A stretch of DNA of 64,000 nt from Roseiarcus sp963820095 (GTDB lineage: Bacteria; Pseudomonadota; Alphaproteobacteria; Rhizobiales; Beijerinckiaceae). The position numbers and the translations under genes are program-made. Positions 10,043 through 19,661 of this stretch are shown in pieces. Where the stretch lies: NCBI GenBank assembly GCA_963820095.1, contig CAWFZA010000032.1, positions 1-64,000 of the forward strand, written 5' to 3'. The first letter of the stretch is position 1. The number at the start of each line of letters is the position of its first letter. The notes under the pieces are model-generated. The model saw nothing but the letters and a program-made list of their open reading frames with translations. It was not told the DNA's origin and made no database searches.

Positions 10043-10290
10043 GCCGGTTTCTCCCGTCTTCTGTTTAGTCACCCCTTTACACCCGACCCGAGCGTGCGCG
10101 TCAACTGGGACCTAAACACTTCCTGTGGATAGCCGATTAGGCCGCGAGTTCAAGTAGCGTTTCGACGCTGGATTTCGGCGCCGGCGAGCGTCTCTCGCCG
10201 CGCTTCGCGCCGGACGTGTTCGTGTTCCGGCTGGACGAGCTTGAGATTGAGTGAGCTTATTTGGTCCAGCACGAGATGGTGGACTTTTCG
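10043..10290. promoter_or_regulatory. Probable promoter/operator region of the XRE-led operon
   Basis: Two similar 11-mers lie in inverted orientation: GTTTAGTCACC at 10063-10073 and GGGACCTAAAC at 10107-10117 (reverse complement GTTTAGGTCCC). This is a plausible operator pair for the XRE regulator, but no experiment-like evidence is visible. Further right, a plus-strand frame ending at 10254 reads FAPDVFVFRLDELEIE before a stop. It looks like the end of a lost gene, but I cannot identify it. Confidence 0.3.
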
Positions 10291-10918
10291 ATGAACACAT
10301 TCATAGCAGTAAATGATCGGCTCTTGGTCGACCGGATCGGTACCGTGTCGCGACGCATCGTCTTTGTCGCCCCGATAATTTCAAAGGAAGTTGCGACTGC
10401 GCTCGGAGGATGCCTACGCAGGGCGGACCAAATCTCGATCACGCTTATCCTGGACGGGAAGCGCATCGGATTCGGCTACCGTGACCGAGAAGGGCTAGAG
10501 AAACTGCGAGATTTGGCTAGAGACAATCACATCGGGTTGCGTTCTCAGCCTGGCTTGCGCATCGGCCTCCTCTTGGCCGACGACGAGGCCTTAATATGGT
10601 CGCCAACTCCGAGAGCGGTAGCAGACCAACGGCGCGTCGATGAGCCCAACGGCTTAGATCTTACCGCCGCTATCGGCGCGATTCACATGCTGGCGTCGCG
10701 TGGCGACGATGCGCCAGAAGTGCCTGGCCTTGATAAATACCGAGGGGGCCGGTTCGTTGGCAGAGATCATTCGGAACGCCGTTGGAGCCGACGATTCGTA
10801 CGTGCTGCCCTCAACCGCGGAAATTGGACGTAAGCCGTTTACGCCAGAGCAGGTGGCCGAAACGGGTCCAACGGAGCCAACGACGAATTTCTCCTCGCGG
10901 CCACCGCCCAAAACCTGA
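10291..10918 (+). CDS. Hypothetical protein, possibly phospholipase-D-like, frameshifted
   Basis: The start MNTFIAVNDRLLVDRIG leads into RRIVFVAPIISKEVATALGG, LRRADQISITLILDG and LRIGLLLADDEALIWSPTP. The alternation of strands and the final 'ADDEALIWSP' pattern recall PLD/HKD nuclease-like folds, but I see no HxK motif, so this is only a suggestion. After MLASRGDDA the frame shifts near 10715, and the text continues CLALINTEGAGSLAEIIRNAVGADDSYVLPSTAEIGRKPFTPEQ. It lies between the island module and the DUF262 gene and may be a defence-associated protein. Confidence in a coding role is moderate and in function low. Confidence 0.4.
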
Positions 10919-11292
10919 GACGACTCGCCCGACTAAGACCGATGAATATGCTTCCGGAAATGCTGGCCGCACAACGCCCGGCGCTGCGGCCCAAGAGCCG
11001 CCCAAAAGACCCTGCCGATCCTTCTCGAAATCCTACGAGCTTCCATCAGAGCGAATACTTGACGGCTTTTTTACCGGTATCCGCAAATAGCGGTCGTTCC
11101 CGACAGCGCGCGGAAGAATCACTTCGAGCACTAAGCGTAACTCGCGATGACGTAATCTCAGACCGAGTTTCACGCTGCCTTAGCCATATGGCGCGTTGCT
11201 TTTCAGCGCTAAATCGCGTTCACCTTTCTGCATATTTTGCTCGAGCGTCCTCATGTTCGGGTCCCCGCCCGTCACGTTGAAAGAAAGAATCA
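10919..11292. other. Gene-poor stretch before the DUF262 gene
   Basis: About 370 bases with short open frames on both strands and no recognisable protein. It may include the decayed 3' end of the preceding gene and the promoter of the DUF262 gene. The ATG at 11293 follows a GAAAGAAAG stretch that could act as a ribosome site. Confidence 0.35.
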
Positions 11293-12304
11293 ATGTTCGA
11301 TCCAACGCTCAACGGCGTCATAGCTCAAATCGAAGCCGGGAAAATCGTGCTGCCGGCCATGCAGCGGCCGTTCGTATGGAAGGACGACCGGATTACTCGG
11401 CTCATCGATAGCCTATTGCGGGGCTTTCCGATCGGCACGGCCCTGCTTTGGAAGACCTCGATCATGCGGCGCTTCCGGCCGTTTCAGAAAGACATCCAAC
11501 CTGACGCCGGCATCACCATCGATTTCGAGAGCGGTGGATCAAGCGAACGGTACCTTGTCCTCGATGGCCAGCAACGGCTGACCAGCCTTTTCGTGGCGCT
11601 GGCGGGCACCTATGACGGCAAGAAGCTTTTCCTCGATGTGCTCAGCGGAGACAAAGGCGACAAGGATCCTGGGAATGTCTACTGGGATTGTCGGTTCCTC
11701 ACTGAGAAGGAGGCGCAGGCATTGAATTGCTGGCCGCGACCGGTCGGCGACAAGGTGGTCGGTTCGGAGCGCGCCGTCTTCCTCAAGTTCCAGGACCTCA
11801 CACGGTTGCAAGCCGCGAGGGCGGGGATCATCGCCACGCGGGAGGCGGTGAGGCTCGGCCTCACCCCGAATGAGGCGGAGCGAATGACCGAGAGCTATCT
11901 GCAAGGGGCCACGATCCTCGCCAGCAAGACAGCCCTTCAAATTCACCTCATCGACGAGGATGCGACCGAGCCTAAGCCTGTCGAGGAAATCCTCGAGATT
12001 TTTGTACGTGTCAACTCGGGCGGTTTGGTCTTGCAGAAGTCTGATCTGCTTATGAGCCTCCTCGACCTGGAATGGAACGATATCCAACCGGAGCTTTACC
12101 GCTACGTCGTCCAAATCAATAAGGCTCGTCCTTTCAACATCACCCGCGACGATCTCCTTAAGAGCCTCCTCTTGGCGAATGCCTCCGAGACACGCTTCGA
12201 TCGGCTCGTCGCCGATCGCCGCCGTCTCGAGAAGCTGGCGGCTGAGTTGCCGAAATACCTACCCGGCGTGCGCGACGCTTGGAAATCTCTCACCATTCTC
12301 CTAG

Positions 12305-13194
12305 GGTGTGTGTTCAGTTGAGGAGAATGGCGGCGCAGGCGAGTTGAACGCCGGCGAGGAAAGTTTTGGCGAGCTTGTCGTAGCGTGTGGCGATGGCTCG
12401 GAAATGCTTGAGCATGTTGAAAAAACGCTCGATGAGGTTGCGTTCGCAGTAGAGGGCGAAATCGCACCGGCGCGGGGTTTTTCGGTTCGATTTGGATGGG
12501 ATGACTGGGGCGATCGCTCGATCGTCGAGGATGGCGATGAAGGCGTCGGCGTCGAACGCCTTGTCGGCGATCAGAGCGCCGGGATCGACGGCTTCGATCA
12601 GCGGTTCGGCACAAGTCAGGTCGTGATCCTGGCCCGGACTGAGCATCACCTCGACAGGATTGCCGAGGGCGTCGACGAGGGCGTGAATCTTGGTGGTCAA
12701 TCCGCCGCGGGATCGACCGATGGCTTGCGCGCCGTCTTTTTTTGGGCCCCAGCGCTATGCTGATGAGCGCGCACGATGGTGGCGTCGATCATCATGTATT
12801 CATTGTCGTGATCGCTGGCCAGGAGCTTGAAAACCCGCGCGAAAACGCCGCTCTTGGCCCATCGGTTGAAGCGTTGATAGACGATCTTCCAATCGCCAAA
12901 GCGCTCAGGAAGATCGCGCCAGGGGACGCCGGCGCGAAACCTGAACAGAACGGCTTCGACGAACAGGCGATTGTCCCTCGCCGTGCCGCCCACATGGCCT
13001 TCGCGGCCGGGCAGGACGTCTTTGATCCGATCCCACTGGTCGTCGCGCAAGGCATAACGTCGCATCGGTCAGCCCCTCCAAGGCCGACCGCTCATGAGTT
13101 AGACATTTGCTGATTTGGCAATTCCTCGCCGATCCAAACACAAACTGTTCCGCGTCCGATTCCGATCCGTTCTCGCCTCAAATGAACACAGGCC
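12305..13194 (-). mobile_element. Complete IS5-family insertion sequence (890 bp)
   Basis: The ends are imperfect inverted repeats: left GGTGTGTGTTCAGTTGAGGA and right (reverse complement) GGCCTGTGTTCATTTGAGGC, differing at about four of 20 positions. CTAG is present on both sides (12301-12304 and 13195-13198), a target duplication typical of the IS5 family. The element contains a single transposase gene in two overlapping frames. Intact ends, an intact duplication and a restorable host gene all indicate a recent insertion. Confidence 0.9.
12314..13065 (-). CDS. IS5-family transposase, two frames joined by a programmed -1 shift
   Basis: The first frame (13065-12697) encodes the N-terminal DNA-binding part: MRRYALRDDQWDRI, then GVPWRDLPERFGDWKIVYQRFNRW and the first catalytic Asp region MMIDATIVRAHQH. 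The second frame (to 12314) carries GGLTTKIHALVDALG, the second Asp (LIADKAFDADAF) and the Glu region (RNLIERFFNMLKHFR). The frames overlap at a run of seven A (minus strand CCCAAAAAAAG, about 12738-12748). A -1 slip there gives KDGAQAIGRSRGGL, as in many IS5/IS427-type elements. I read this as programmed frameshifting and not as decay. Confidence 0.85.
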
Positions 13195-13899
13195 CTAGTT
13201 GATGACTGCAAGATTTCGTCGGAGCGATTCTTCCGAGGCGGGCACAATTCCTTGCTGCCGTTCGTTCTTTACTTTTTCATGAATCCTCATCCGAAACCGG
13301 CGGAAAAGCGACGACTAGTCCTCGCTGTTTATGTGGCGCTGATGAGCGGCATCTTCGCAGGTGCAGAAGCACGGATGGGGGCATTTGCCCGAAGGGAATG
13401 CGTTCAAGACAAGCCGTTTCCGCTCGAAAATCTATGCCGTTTGGTCGCTCAATACTATGGCATCACCTCGCTGGAGATCCTGCTGACACGGCATCTTGAT
13501 CTCACGCTGAATATCGCGCACGGCGGAATCTCTCTCGATAACAACCCAGAGAATCTCCAGCGCGATCACATCTTCCCGCGCTCAACGCTTGAGGCAAAGG
13601 GGGTTTCCGAAGAGCGGGCAAATCACTACGCGAATTTTCATTTTCTGCGTGACAAGGATAACCTTAATAAGTCCGACATTCCGCCGCACCGATGGTTCGA
13701 GAAACCTGGCGACCAGCCGGCCTATTCGGCAGCCGACCTCGAGGAACGGCTTCTCACGCGCGACATGCTGCAACCGGGAAAATTCCTCACCATGCTGAAG
13801 GAGAGGGGCGGGCTCATTCGGGAGCGCGCCTTAACACTTTTCAAAATGGATTCCGTCGCAAGCGTCGATTTATTGTTCGACATACCGACCGAAATATAA

Positions 13900-14336
13900 G
13901 GTCAGAAGCGCACCGACCGCGTTTCCAGAATTTCGATCTCACTCGCGATTGCTATGTCCGCTTAACTGAAGGTTTCGGACGCGGCCCTTTGCAGGCGCGC
14001 TGGGACTGGGCGCGGGGCCGGCGTCCGAAAGCCTCGTAAGGAGGAAACCGCCGGGAGGAAGAGGCGCGGTTTGGCTGGGCGGGACCTACGGGGATTTTGG
14101 GGTTGCGGATGGATCGCCCATGTGGCGGCGGGGGTGGAGGGCGGCCAGCGTTATCGTCAGGAGCGAACACGACGCGCTTTTTCGGGGGCGAGGATGCGAG
14201 CAGCGGGTGTGGGCGCAGCAGCGGGAGAGAGGCTGCGGAGGTCGTGAGGGCATCGCGTTCCTGCTGCGGCGCGCGAGGGGAGGCGAAGGCGATAAGCATA
14301 GCGAGGCGGGAAGCGCGGCGATTGTCATGAGGTGTC
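13900..14336. other. Unassigned G-rich stretch between the DUF262 gene and IS remnants
   Basis: No frame on either strand resembles a known protein. Open frames on the minus strand continue from the IS110 remnant but lose all similarity near 14337. The region is probably rearranged DNA at the edge of several insertions. Confidence 0.35.
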
Positions 14337-14743
14337 GATCCTGATCCGGGTCGGCGATGGCGAGCCTTGTCGAGTTCCGCGATCTCGGTGCCACGGCGGG
14401 CAATGTGTTCGAGGTATCGCTGGCCAAGCTCGCAAACGAGCGGATGGAGTGAGTGTGTGTCTCGCATCGCAGTCGCCAACGCTTTCACCTGGGCAAGCCC
14501 GTGGGCGGCGACAATCCCATGCTCCGCCAGATGGCCGCGCAGCGCATTCACCAGCTGGGTTCGCTGCCGCACCAAGAGGTCGCGGGTGCGAAAGATCATG
14601 GATCGCGCTTGCTGCTCTTCCGTCTTCAACGCCACAAAGCGCATCGTCGGCCTTGAGGCCGCCTCCGCGATCGCCTCGGCGTCGGCGGCGTCGTTCTTCT
14701 GGCGGTGCACGAACGGCTTGACGTTGATCCGCTCCCTGAAAGC
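14337..14743 (-). pseudogene. IS110-family transposase remnant
   Basis: The frame reads INVKPFVHRQKNDAADAEAI, EAASRPTMRFVALKTEEQQA, RTRDLLVRQRTQLVNALRGH and EHGIVAAHGLAQVKAL. This is the middle of a DEDD-type IS110/IS1111 transposase: the conserved K-N-D-A-x-D-A segment and the long helical region. The true N-terminus is cut off by the IS3-family element beginning at 14744, and the C-terminal catalytic half is missing after about 14337. It cannot be active. Confidence 0.75.
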
Positions 14744-15942
14744 TGGACCGTTTGGAGTTAGAGTTTTCCGCGTTATTTTCCCTTGGCTGGGAGGAGCGGA
14801 AGACGATGAAAGCCTCGAAGTTTTCGGACGCGCAAAAGGCGTTCATTCTCCGGCAGGGCGCTGACGGGGTTCCCGTTGCCGACATCTGCCGGAAAGCTGG
14901 GATTAGCCAGGCGACCTATTTCAATTGGAAGAAGAAGTATGACGGGATGCAGCCGCCGGAGATGCGGCGTCTGAAACAGCTCGAGGATGAGAATTCCAAG
15001 CTGAAGAAGATCGTGGCGGACCTGTCGCTGGATCGTGAGATGCTTCAGGACGTGATCCGCCGAAAACTGTAAGGCCTGCTCGCAAGCGCGAGCTGGCGAC
15101 GACGGTTTGCGATGATTGGGGCGTGTCGATCCGGCGGGCGTGCAGCGTCCTCGAATTCGATCGGTCCACCTATCATTACAAATCACGTCGCCGCGAGCAG
15201 GCCGGCCTGGAAGCTCGGATCAAGGAGATTTGCCAGACGCGCGTCCGCTACGGGTACCGGCGCGTCCATGTCCTTTTGCGTCGCGAAGGCTGGGAGATCA
15301 ACTTGAAGAAGACGCATCGAATTTACAACGAATTGGGCCTGCAACTGCGCAACAAGACGCCAAAGAGAAGAGTGAAGGCGAAGCTGCGCGACGATCGTCG
15401 CGCAGCTTCCACATCCAATGAGATCTGGGCCATGGACTTCGTCCATGACCAATTGGCCACCGGTCAGAAGATCCGCGTGCTTACCGTCGTGGACACGTTC
15501 AGCCGGTTCTCGCCCGTCATCGATCCAAGGTTCAGCTATCGGGCCGAAGACGTGGTTGCGACCCTTGAACGCGCCTGTGCATCCACGGGCTATCCGAAGA
15601 CGATCCGGGTCGATCAGGGATCCGAGTTCGTCAGCCGGGACCTCGATCTCTGGGCCTACGCGAAGGGCGTCACGCTGGACTTCTCACGGTCGGGCAAACC
15701 TACCGACAACGCCTTCATCGAGGCGTTTAACGGTCGCTTCCGGGCGGAGTGTCTGAACACACATTGGTTCCTGACCCTTGCCGACGCCCGCGAAAAGTTG
15801 GAGGATTGGCGCAGCTACTACAATGAAGACCGGCCGCATGGCGCCATCGGCAACAAGCCCCCGGCTTCCCTCATGACTCCCGCCGGCGCCTCCAGCCCGC
15901 CAGCGTGGCAAAAGCCGGAAAACTCTACCTTCCGGCGGTCCA
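14744..15942 (+). mobile_element. IS3-family insertion sequence (IS407-like group), 1.2 kb
   Basis: The terminal inverted repeats are TGGACCGTTTGGAGTTAGAG on the left and TGGACCGCCGGAAGGTAGAG on the right (reverse complement), both continuing into TTTTCCG. The element carries OrfA and OrfB. The bases flanking it (AAGC left, ACGA right) are not a duplication, so this copy has probably been left by recombination and not by a simple insertion. It interrupts the IS110 remnant on its left and abuts another IS end on its right. Confidence 0.85.
14806..15072 (+). CDS. IS3-family transposase OrfA
   Basis: Eighty-eight residues with the start MKASKFSDAQKAFILRQG. It contains a helix-turn-helix (VADICRKAGISQATYFNWKKKY) and a leucine-zipper-like helix (LKQLEDENSKLKKIVADLSLD). 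The ATG at 14806 was preferred over the longer frame because the preceding codons lie in the left inverted repeat. OrfA binds the ends of the element and is normally also made as the N-terminal part of the OrfAB fusion. Confidence 0.85.
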   Translation: MKASKFSDAQKAFILRQGADGVPVADICRKAGISQATYFNWKKKYDGMQPPEMRRLKQLEDENSKLKKIVADLSLDREMLQDVIRRKL

Positions 15943-15953
15943 ACGATGGGTAG
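15123..15953 (+). CDS. IS3-family transposase OrfB (integrase core)
   Basis: The rve-type catalytic core carries the D-D-E triad: first Asp in IWAMDFVHDQL, second in IRVDQGSEF, and Glu in NAFIEAFNGRFRAECLN. The C-terminal motif YYNEDRPHGAIGNKPP is typical. The GTG at 15123 is only the formal start. Upstream in the same frame the text (PKTVRPARKRELATTVCDDWG) is clearly homologous to IS407-group OrfB, so the active protein is made by a -1 shift at the end of OrfA near CCGAAAAC. The stop lies 11 bases beyond the right inverted repeat. Confidence 0.85.
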   Translation: MSIRRACSVLEFDRSTYHYKSRRREQAGLEARIKEICQTRVRYGYRRVHVLLRREGWEINLKKTHRIYNELGLQLRNKTPKRRVKAKLRDDRRAASTSNEIWAMDFVHDQLATGQKIRVLTVVDTFSRFSPVIDPRFSYRAEDVVATLERACASTGYPKTIRVDQGSEFVSRDLDLWAYAKGVTLDFSRSGKPTDNAFIEAFNGRFRAECLNTHWFLTLADAREKLEDWRSYYNEDRPHGAIGNKPPASLMTPAGASSPPAWQKPENSTFRRSNDG

Positions 15954-16011
15954 CAGATCAAATCAACTCCGGACTCTCGTTATGGCTGGATGAGAAATGG
16001 GGGTCAGGTCA
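15944..16011 (+). repeat. Right end of a second IS3-like element (remnant)
   Basis: The sequence CTCTCGTTATGGCTGGATGA followed by GAAATGGGGGTCAGGTCA resembles the right end of a different IS3-group element whose inverted repeat begins TGACCTGACCCCCAT when read from outside. Its body is absent, apparently replaced by the IS407-like element. Identification rests on the end sequence only. Confidence 0.4.
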
Positions 16012-16135
16012 GCGGTCGTGCGGCGAACAGGCGTGGCGCTGCTCAATGCTCATGCCAGACCGTCGCGCATTCCGCCGAGGCGGGTGGCGGGGACAACGGC
16101 GCGCTCCATTCGTGTCGCTGCTTTGGGAAGCGACA

Positions 16136-16737
16136 TCAGTAGCTTCGGCCCAAGTCGTAGGGTTTTGCGGGGACGAACTCTTCGGCGAAGGCGCGCACGT
16201 GGACGTCCCAAGGCGAAGCCCCCGCCTCGCGCGCCGCGATCAGCTTTTCGGGGTCGACGAACACGTGCAGCTGCGGGGGCAGCTCCTTCAAACCCTCGGT
16301 GACGGCCCAGAGGTTGGTGAAAATTGTCGACGTTGAGCTCGATGATGTTCTTGTCCGGATCTTCATAGTAACTCGCCGTCTGAAACCACTGATCCGCGGC
16401 CCACATCGGCGTCATGCCAAGTCTTGCCAGCCGGACATAGGTGCCTAAGAGATCATCAAGCGTTCCATAGGTGAAGGCGCGTGCTGAACCCCAGCATGGC
16501 GGGACCTTTCGGAATTGATCGTGGCGTGAGGCGCCTCGAAGAACGAGATGCGATGATTGATCTCGTCGTTGCTTGCGAATGGACGGCAGTTAACGGCGCG
16601 CGGTCGGCCGGCACATTCACGCGCTTATTGACCGTCATGCCGAGCACCTTTCGGTACCACTCGAGCATGGCGTCGAGATTGCCTGTGGTCAGGCCGTAAT
16701 GCAGCAGCTTCGGGTGGACGGCGATCTCGGTATTCAT
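16136..16737 (-). CDS. VOC superfamily (extradiol-dioxygenase-like) protein, frameshifted
   Basis: About 200 residues. The start MNTEIAVHPKLLHYGLTTGN leads to LDAMLEWYRKVLGMTVNKRV, the usual beta-alpha-beta unit with an early His ligand. After frameshifts near 16580-16450 the text continues MTPMWAADQWFQTASYYEDPDKNIIELNVDNF (Glu ligand region). The end is FAEEFVPAKPYDLGRSY. This matches the glyoxalase/bleomycin-resistance/extradiol dioxygenase fold with one metal site. The substrate is not predictable, though aromatic ring fission is common in this subgroup. A divergent LysR-type gene 124 bases away probably regulates it. Confidence 0.7.
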
Positions 16738-16861
16738 TTGTTTGCTTGCTCCTCCGGTGCGAGGCCAGGCGATGCGCGAAGACTGTGGACCAGCCCGGAG
16801 CGTGCAGTAGATGGAATAGTCTGAATGGGCTTTTCCATCATAGCGAATAATGGGGTGAGCA

Positions 16862-17773
16862 ATGCGCGGAGCCAGCCTTGCCGAGACCGGCGCCTTGGTC
16901 GCGGTGCTCGAGCAGAAGAGCTTCACGAAAGCGGCCAAGCTTTTGGGCCTGTCTACGCCGCGCGTGAGCGACGTGGTGCGCAATCTCGAGGAGCGTCTCG
17001 GCGTGCGTCTTGTCGAGCGCACCACGCGCTCGGTTGCGCCGACCGCCGCGGGCGAACGCCTGCTCGAGCGGCTGCGGCCGGCGCTGGACGAGTACCAGGC
17101 GGCGCTGGAAATCGACCAACGAATATCGAAACAATCCGGCCGGAACGCTGCGCCTCAGCGCGCCGCCTCCCGCAGCGGATTTGGTCCTGGAGGTGGTCGT
17201 CCCGCGCTTCCTCGCCCTTTATCCCGAGATCGACGTCGACATCTCAATCGACGCCTCGCCAATCGACATCGTTGCGGAACGATTTCGACGCCGGAATCCG
17301 CACTGGCGAGCATCTCGCTCACGACATGATCGCCGTGCGGATCTCCAGGGAGATGCATTTTGTTGCGGTCGCGTCGCCCGCTTATCTCGCACGGCGCGGC
17401 GAGCCCAAGTCACCGCAGGATTTGGCCGCGCATGAATGCATCCGCGTTCGCCTGCCGAGCGGCGCATTCGTTCCGTGGCGCCTTCGAATGAAACGACGGA
17501 ACGTGGAGGTTCATGCGGAGCGACGGCTGGCCGTCAATGATGGCAGGTTCGCTGTGGGGCGCCGATCGAAGGCGTGGGGCTGCTTCAGGCGCCGCTCGAC
17601 TACGTGAGAGCGGACCTCGCCGTGGGGCGCCTTGTCACCGTCCTCGACGAATGGGCGCCGCCGCCGCTCGACGGGATGTTTCTTTACTATCCGAGTTGAA
17701 GGCAGATCAGCCGGCGCTGAAGGCGCTGGTGGATTTTTTCCGCGAGGTCGGCCGGCGCCCGGAAGCCGAATGA
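16862..17773 (+). CDS. LysR family transcriptional regulator, frameshifted
   Basis: The N-terminal helix-turn-helix is intact (SFTKAAKLLGLSTPRVSDVVRNLEERLGVRLVERTTRSV, residues about 20-58). The ligand-binding domain follows over several shifts: GTLRLSAPPPAADLVLEVVVPRFLALYPEIDV, then AGIRTGEHLAHDMIAVRIS and SPAYLARRGEPKSPQDLAAHECIRV, then LLQAPLDYVRADLAVGRLV and LKALVDFFREV. Total length of about 300 residues is normal. Breaks lie near 17120, 17283, 17565 and 17695. It is divergent from the VOC gene, the classical arrangement for a LysR activator and its target. Confidence 0.75.
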
Positions 17774-18148
17774 ATGGGTCTGTTTGCGCAAAATGCGAAG
17801 CCGCGATCCAGTTTAGTCCTGCAGAGGGCGAAGGGAATTAGACTGGACTTCAGCTTCGGGCTGGGAAGCCGACCTTGCGGGAACGCGCGGCAATGACGGC
17901 TCTCCGCCCAACTGAGGCGTCCAAGGCCGCGGTCTGCTACGTCCGCAATACGTCGACTCCGGCCGTCTCCTGCGCGCGAGCTAACAATTAGGCCGTCACC
18001 CGAAGGGCGGAAACTCCCTCAAGAGCCTGCAGGAAATCGGGACCCGGAGCGGTGCACATGGTTCGATAAGTATTCAAGAAGGGCAGCCACTTGAGTTTAC
18101 AGTGCTTTTTCCTTTCGCGTAGTTGACTGGCGAACTCCGGTTGGGAGT
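17774..18148. other. Intergenic stretch downstream of the integrase gene
   Basis: About 375 bases without a recognisable gene. As the flank of an integrase gene it is where an attachment site might lie, but I see no tRNA gene and no clear direct-repeat partner. Confidence 0.35.
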
Positions 18149-19173
18149 TCAGTTGGGAATTTTCGTTCCTCTTTCGAGCTTATAGATCGCGGCTCGACCA
18201 AGAGCCGGATCCCGGTGCAAATAGTTCGAATCAAGGATGGACCGCACATCGCGAAGCGAATGTCCGGTGATGGTCGCAATCTCGGCTTCCGTCGCTCCCG
18301 CGAGTGCGAGTCGGGTGACGGCAGTACCTCGTAGGTCGTTGAAGGTGAAGCCGACGATCCCGCCTTTGGCCCTCGCCTTAGCGAACGAAGCTCGGAAACC
18401 GTCCGGTGTCCAAGGCTTGCTTTCGGAAGTCAGGAGAGACGGGGCTCAGGCGCGGCGCGGTCTCCAATGCTGCCTTAAGCGGGGCGCCCACCGGAATGCT
18501 GACGCGCGCGCCGGTCTTGCTCTGTTTGAGCCGAATTGTATCCCCGTCATAGGCAGACCAAGATAGTCGAAGAAGATCCCCTTCCCGCTGGCCCGTCCAG
18601 AGCGCCAGCAGGACCGGAAGATGCAGGTGGGAACGTGCTGAGCGGTAGAAGGCTGCCTCGTCTCGGCGGTCCAGACCTTGTCGGCGCGATTGCCTCGGTA
18701 GAGACGGCCTCCGCGTTCGCAGGGATTTTCGGACAAGAGACTGCGGTCTTTCGACCAAGAGAGGATGCGGGCGAAGACAGTCCAGGCGTAGTCCGCCTGG
18801 CGCCGAGAGCGGGTCGCGAGATCATCACGCCACGCCATGAATTCAGCCCGTGCTCCGCGAGCCTTGAGGGCGTTGAGAGGCATGTCGCCAACGCGACTTC
18901 AATCTGCTTGATCCGCTTTATGTAGTCAGCGCGTGTTCGATCCCGCAGGCCGGTGAATTCAGAGCTGGCTTGATAAGCCTGCAGCAAAGCGAGCACCGCG
19001 CCCGGTGGGGCTGACTTTTTGGCAGAAACCGCCTCATGGTAGCTGGCGATGAATTCGGGCGTTCCGGGTTCGCCCGTTAAGCGAGGGCCCCCTTTCCAAG
19101 CGTAGTAATAAGTGACGACGCCGCCTGCCAAAATCTTCGAGACCGAGTTGAGCCCTTTAAGCCGGATGCGCAT
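18149..19173 (-). CDS. Tyrosine recombinase / phage-type integrase, frameshifted
   Basis: About 341 residues over two or three shifts (near 18870, 18680 and 18440). The N-terminal SAM-like region reads LRDRTRADYIKRIKQIE. The catalytic domain has the first Arg in LALWTGQREGDLLRLSW, Lys in LKQSKTGARV, the second Arg in FNDLRGTAVTRLALAG, His in ITGHSLRDV, and the nucleophile Tyr in ILDSNYLHR. The C-terminus is KLERGTKIPN. All five catalytic positions are present, so the enzyme would be active if the breaks are errors. It may serve the island to the left or another element. The start overlaps the preceding small gene by 17 bases. Confidence 0.8.
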
Positions 19174-19360
19174 TGCGTTTCGCCTTCCAGGTCTCCAATG
19201 CCGCTTCGGCCGACGCCAATGTGACGTCCGTCTTATGGACGAGCACGATGCGACCATCTGGCCCGATCTCAGTCCGCACTACGTCCTTGCCGTCCTTCCG
19301 CGCCGCCGCCCTCGCTCGACGGACATCGGGTTGCCTGAACTTTGCAGGATTACGAGGCAC
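19157..19360 (-). CDS. Small protein upstream of the integrase
   Basis: Sixty-seven residues, MPRNPAKFRQPDVRRARAAA followed by VVRTEIGPDGRIVLVHKTD. Similar small basic proteins often precede integrase genes in Hyphomicrobiales. An excisionase-like or accessory role is possible but not shown. The stop overlaps the integrase start, so both are made from one transcript. Confidence 0.55.
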   Translation of the reverse strand: MPRNPAKFRQPDVRRARAAARKDGKDVVRTEIGPDGRIVLVHKTDVTLASAEAALETWKAKRNAHPA

Positions 19361-19661
19361 GGCGGTTATTGGGCCTCCGCTTTCCGGAGCGCTCGCTTTC
19401 GGCCTGGATCGGCCGATCGCCGTTAGGTGCGAGAGATGGCGCCGCGATCAAGGCGCATGCTGAAATTATTACGGAGGCGCGCATCGTTTGTCCCTGGGAA
19501 TGAGTGTTCGTTGCACCTCTCATCTTGGGGGCGAAGGGTTGAATATTGGCGAGTAGACAATGTGGCATTTGAGGGCGGCGGATAATGACTTGGGACGCTC
19601 CCGCCATTGGGTTAGGACGTCCATTCGAGAAGCGAGGACAATCAGCAGCGCGCGCCGCCGC
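19361..19661. other. Intergenic stretch, no convincing gene
   Basis: About 300 bases. A minus-strand frame containing MRASVIISACALIAAPSLA looks like a signal peptide, but what follows is short and resembles nothing, so I do not call a gene. The promoter of the integrase pair should lie at the left side of this stretch. Confidence 0.3.

Larger units (their letters stand above)
11293..13899 (+). pseudogene. DUF262 / HNH (GmrSD-like) protein gene split by an IS5-family element
   Basis: The 5' part (11293-12304) encodes the DUF262 domain, with PAMQRPFVW at residues 21-29 and the signature DGQQR at 91-95. The 3' part (13195-13899) encodes a DUF1524-like HNH nuclease region with the motif NLQRDHIFPRS. 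Removing 12305-13194 and one copy of the 4-base duplication CTAG joins ...SLTILL to VDDCKISSERFF in one continuous frame of about 570 codons. This matches DUF262-DUF1524 proteins such as GmrSD, a type IV enzyme that cuts modified phage DNA. The gene is thus inactivated by one recent insertion and is otherwise well conserved. Its place near HsdR and ImmA/IrrE suggests a defence island. Confidence 0.85.

Noticed and set aside
12697..12760. Frameshift in the IS5 transposase as damage
   Set aside because: It lies at a run of seven A in the position where IS5-type elements use programmed -1 frameshifting.
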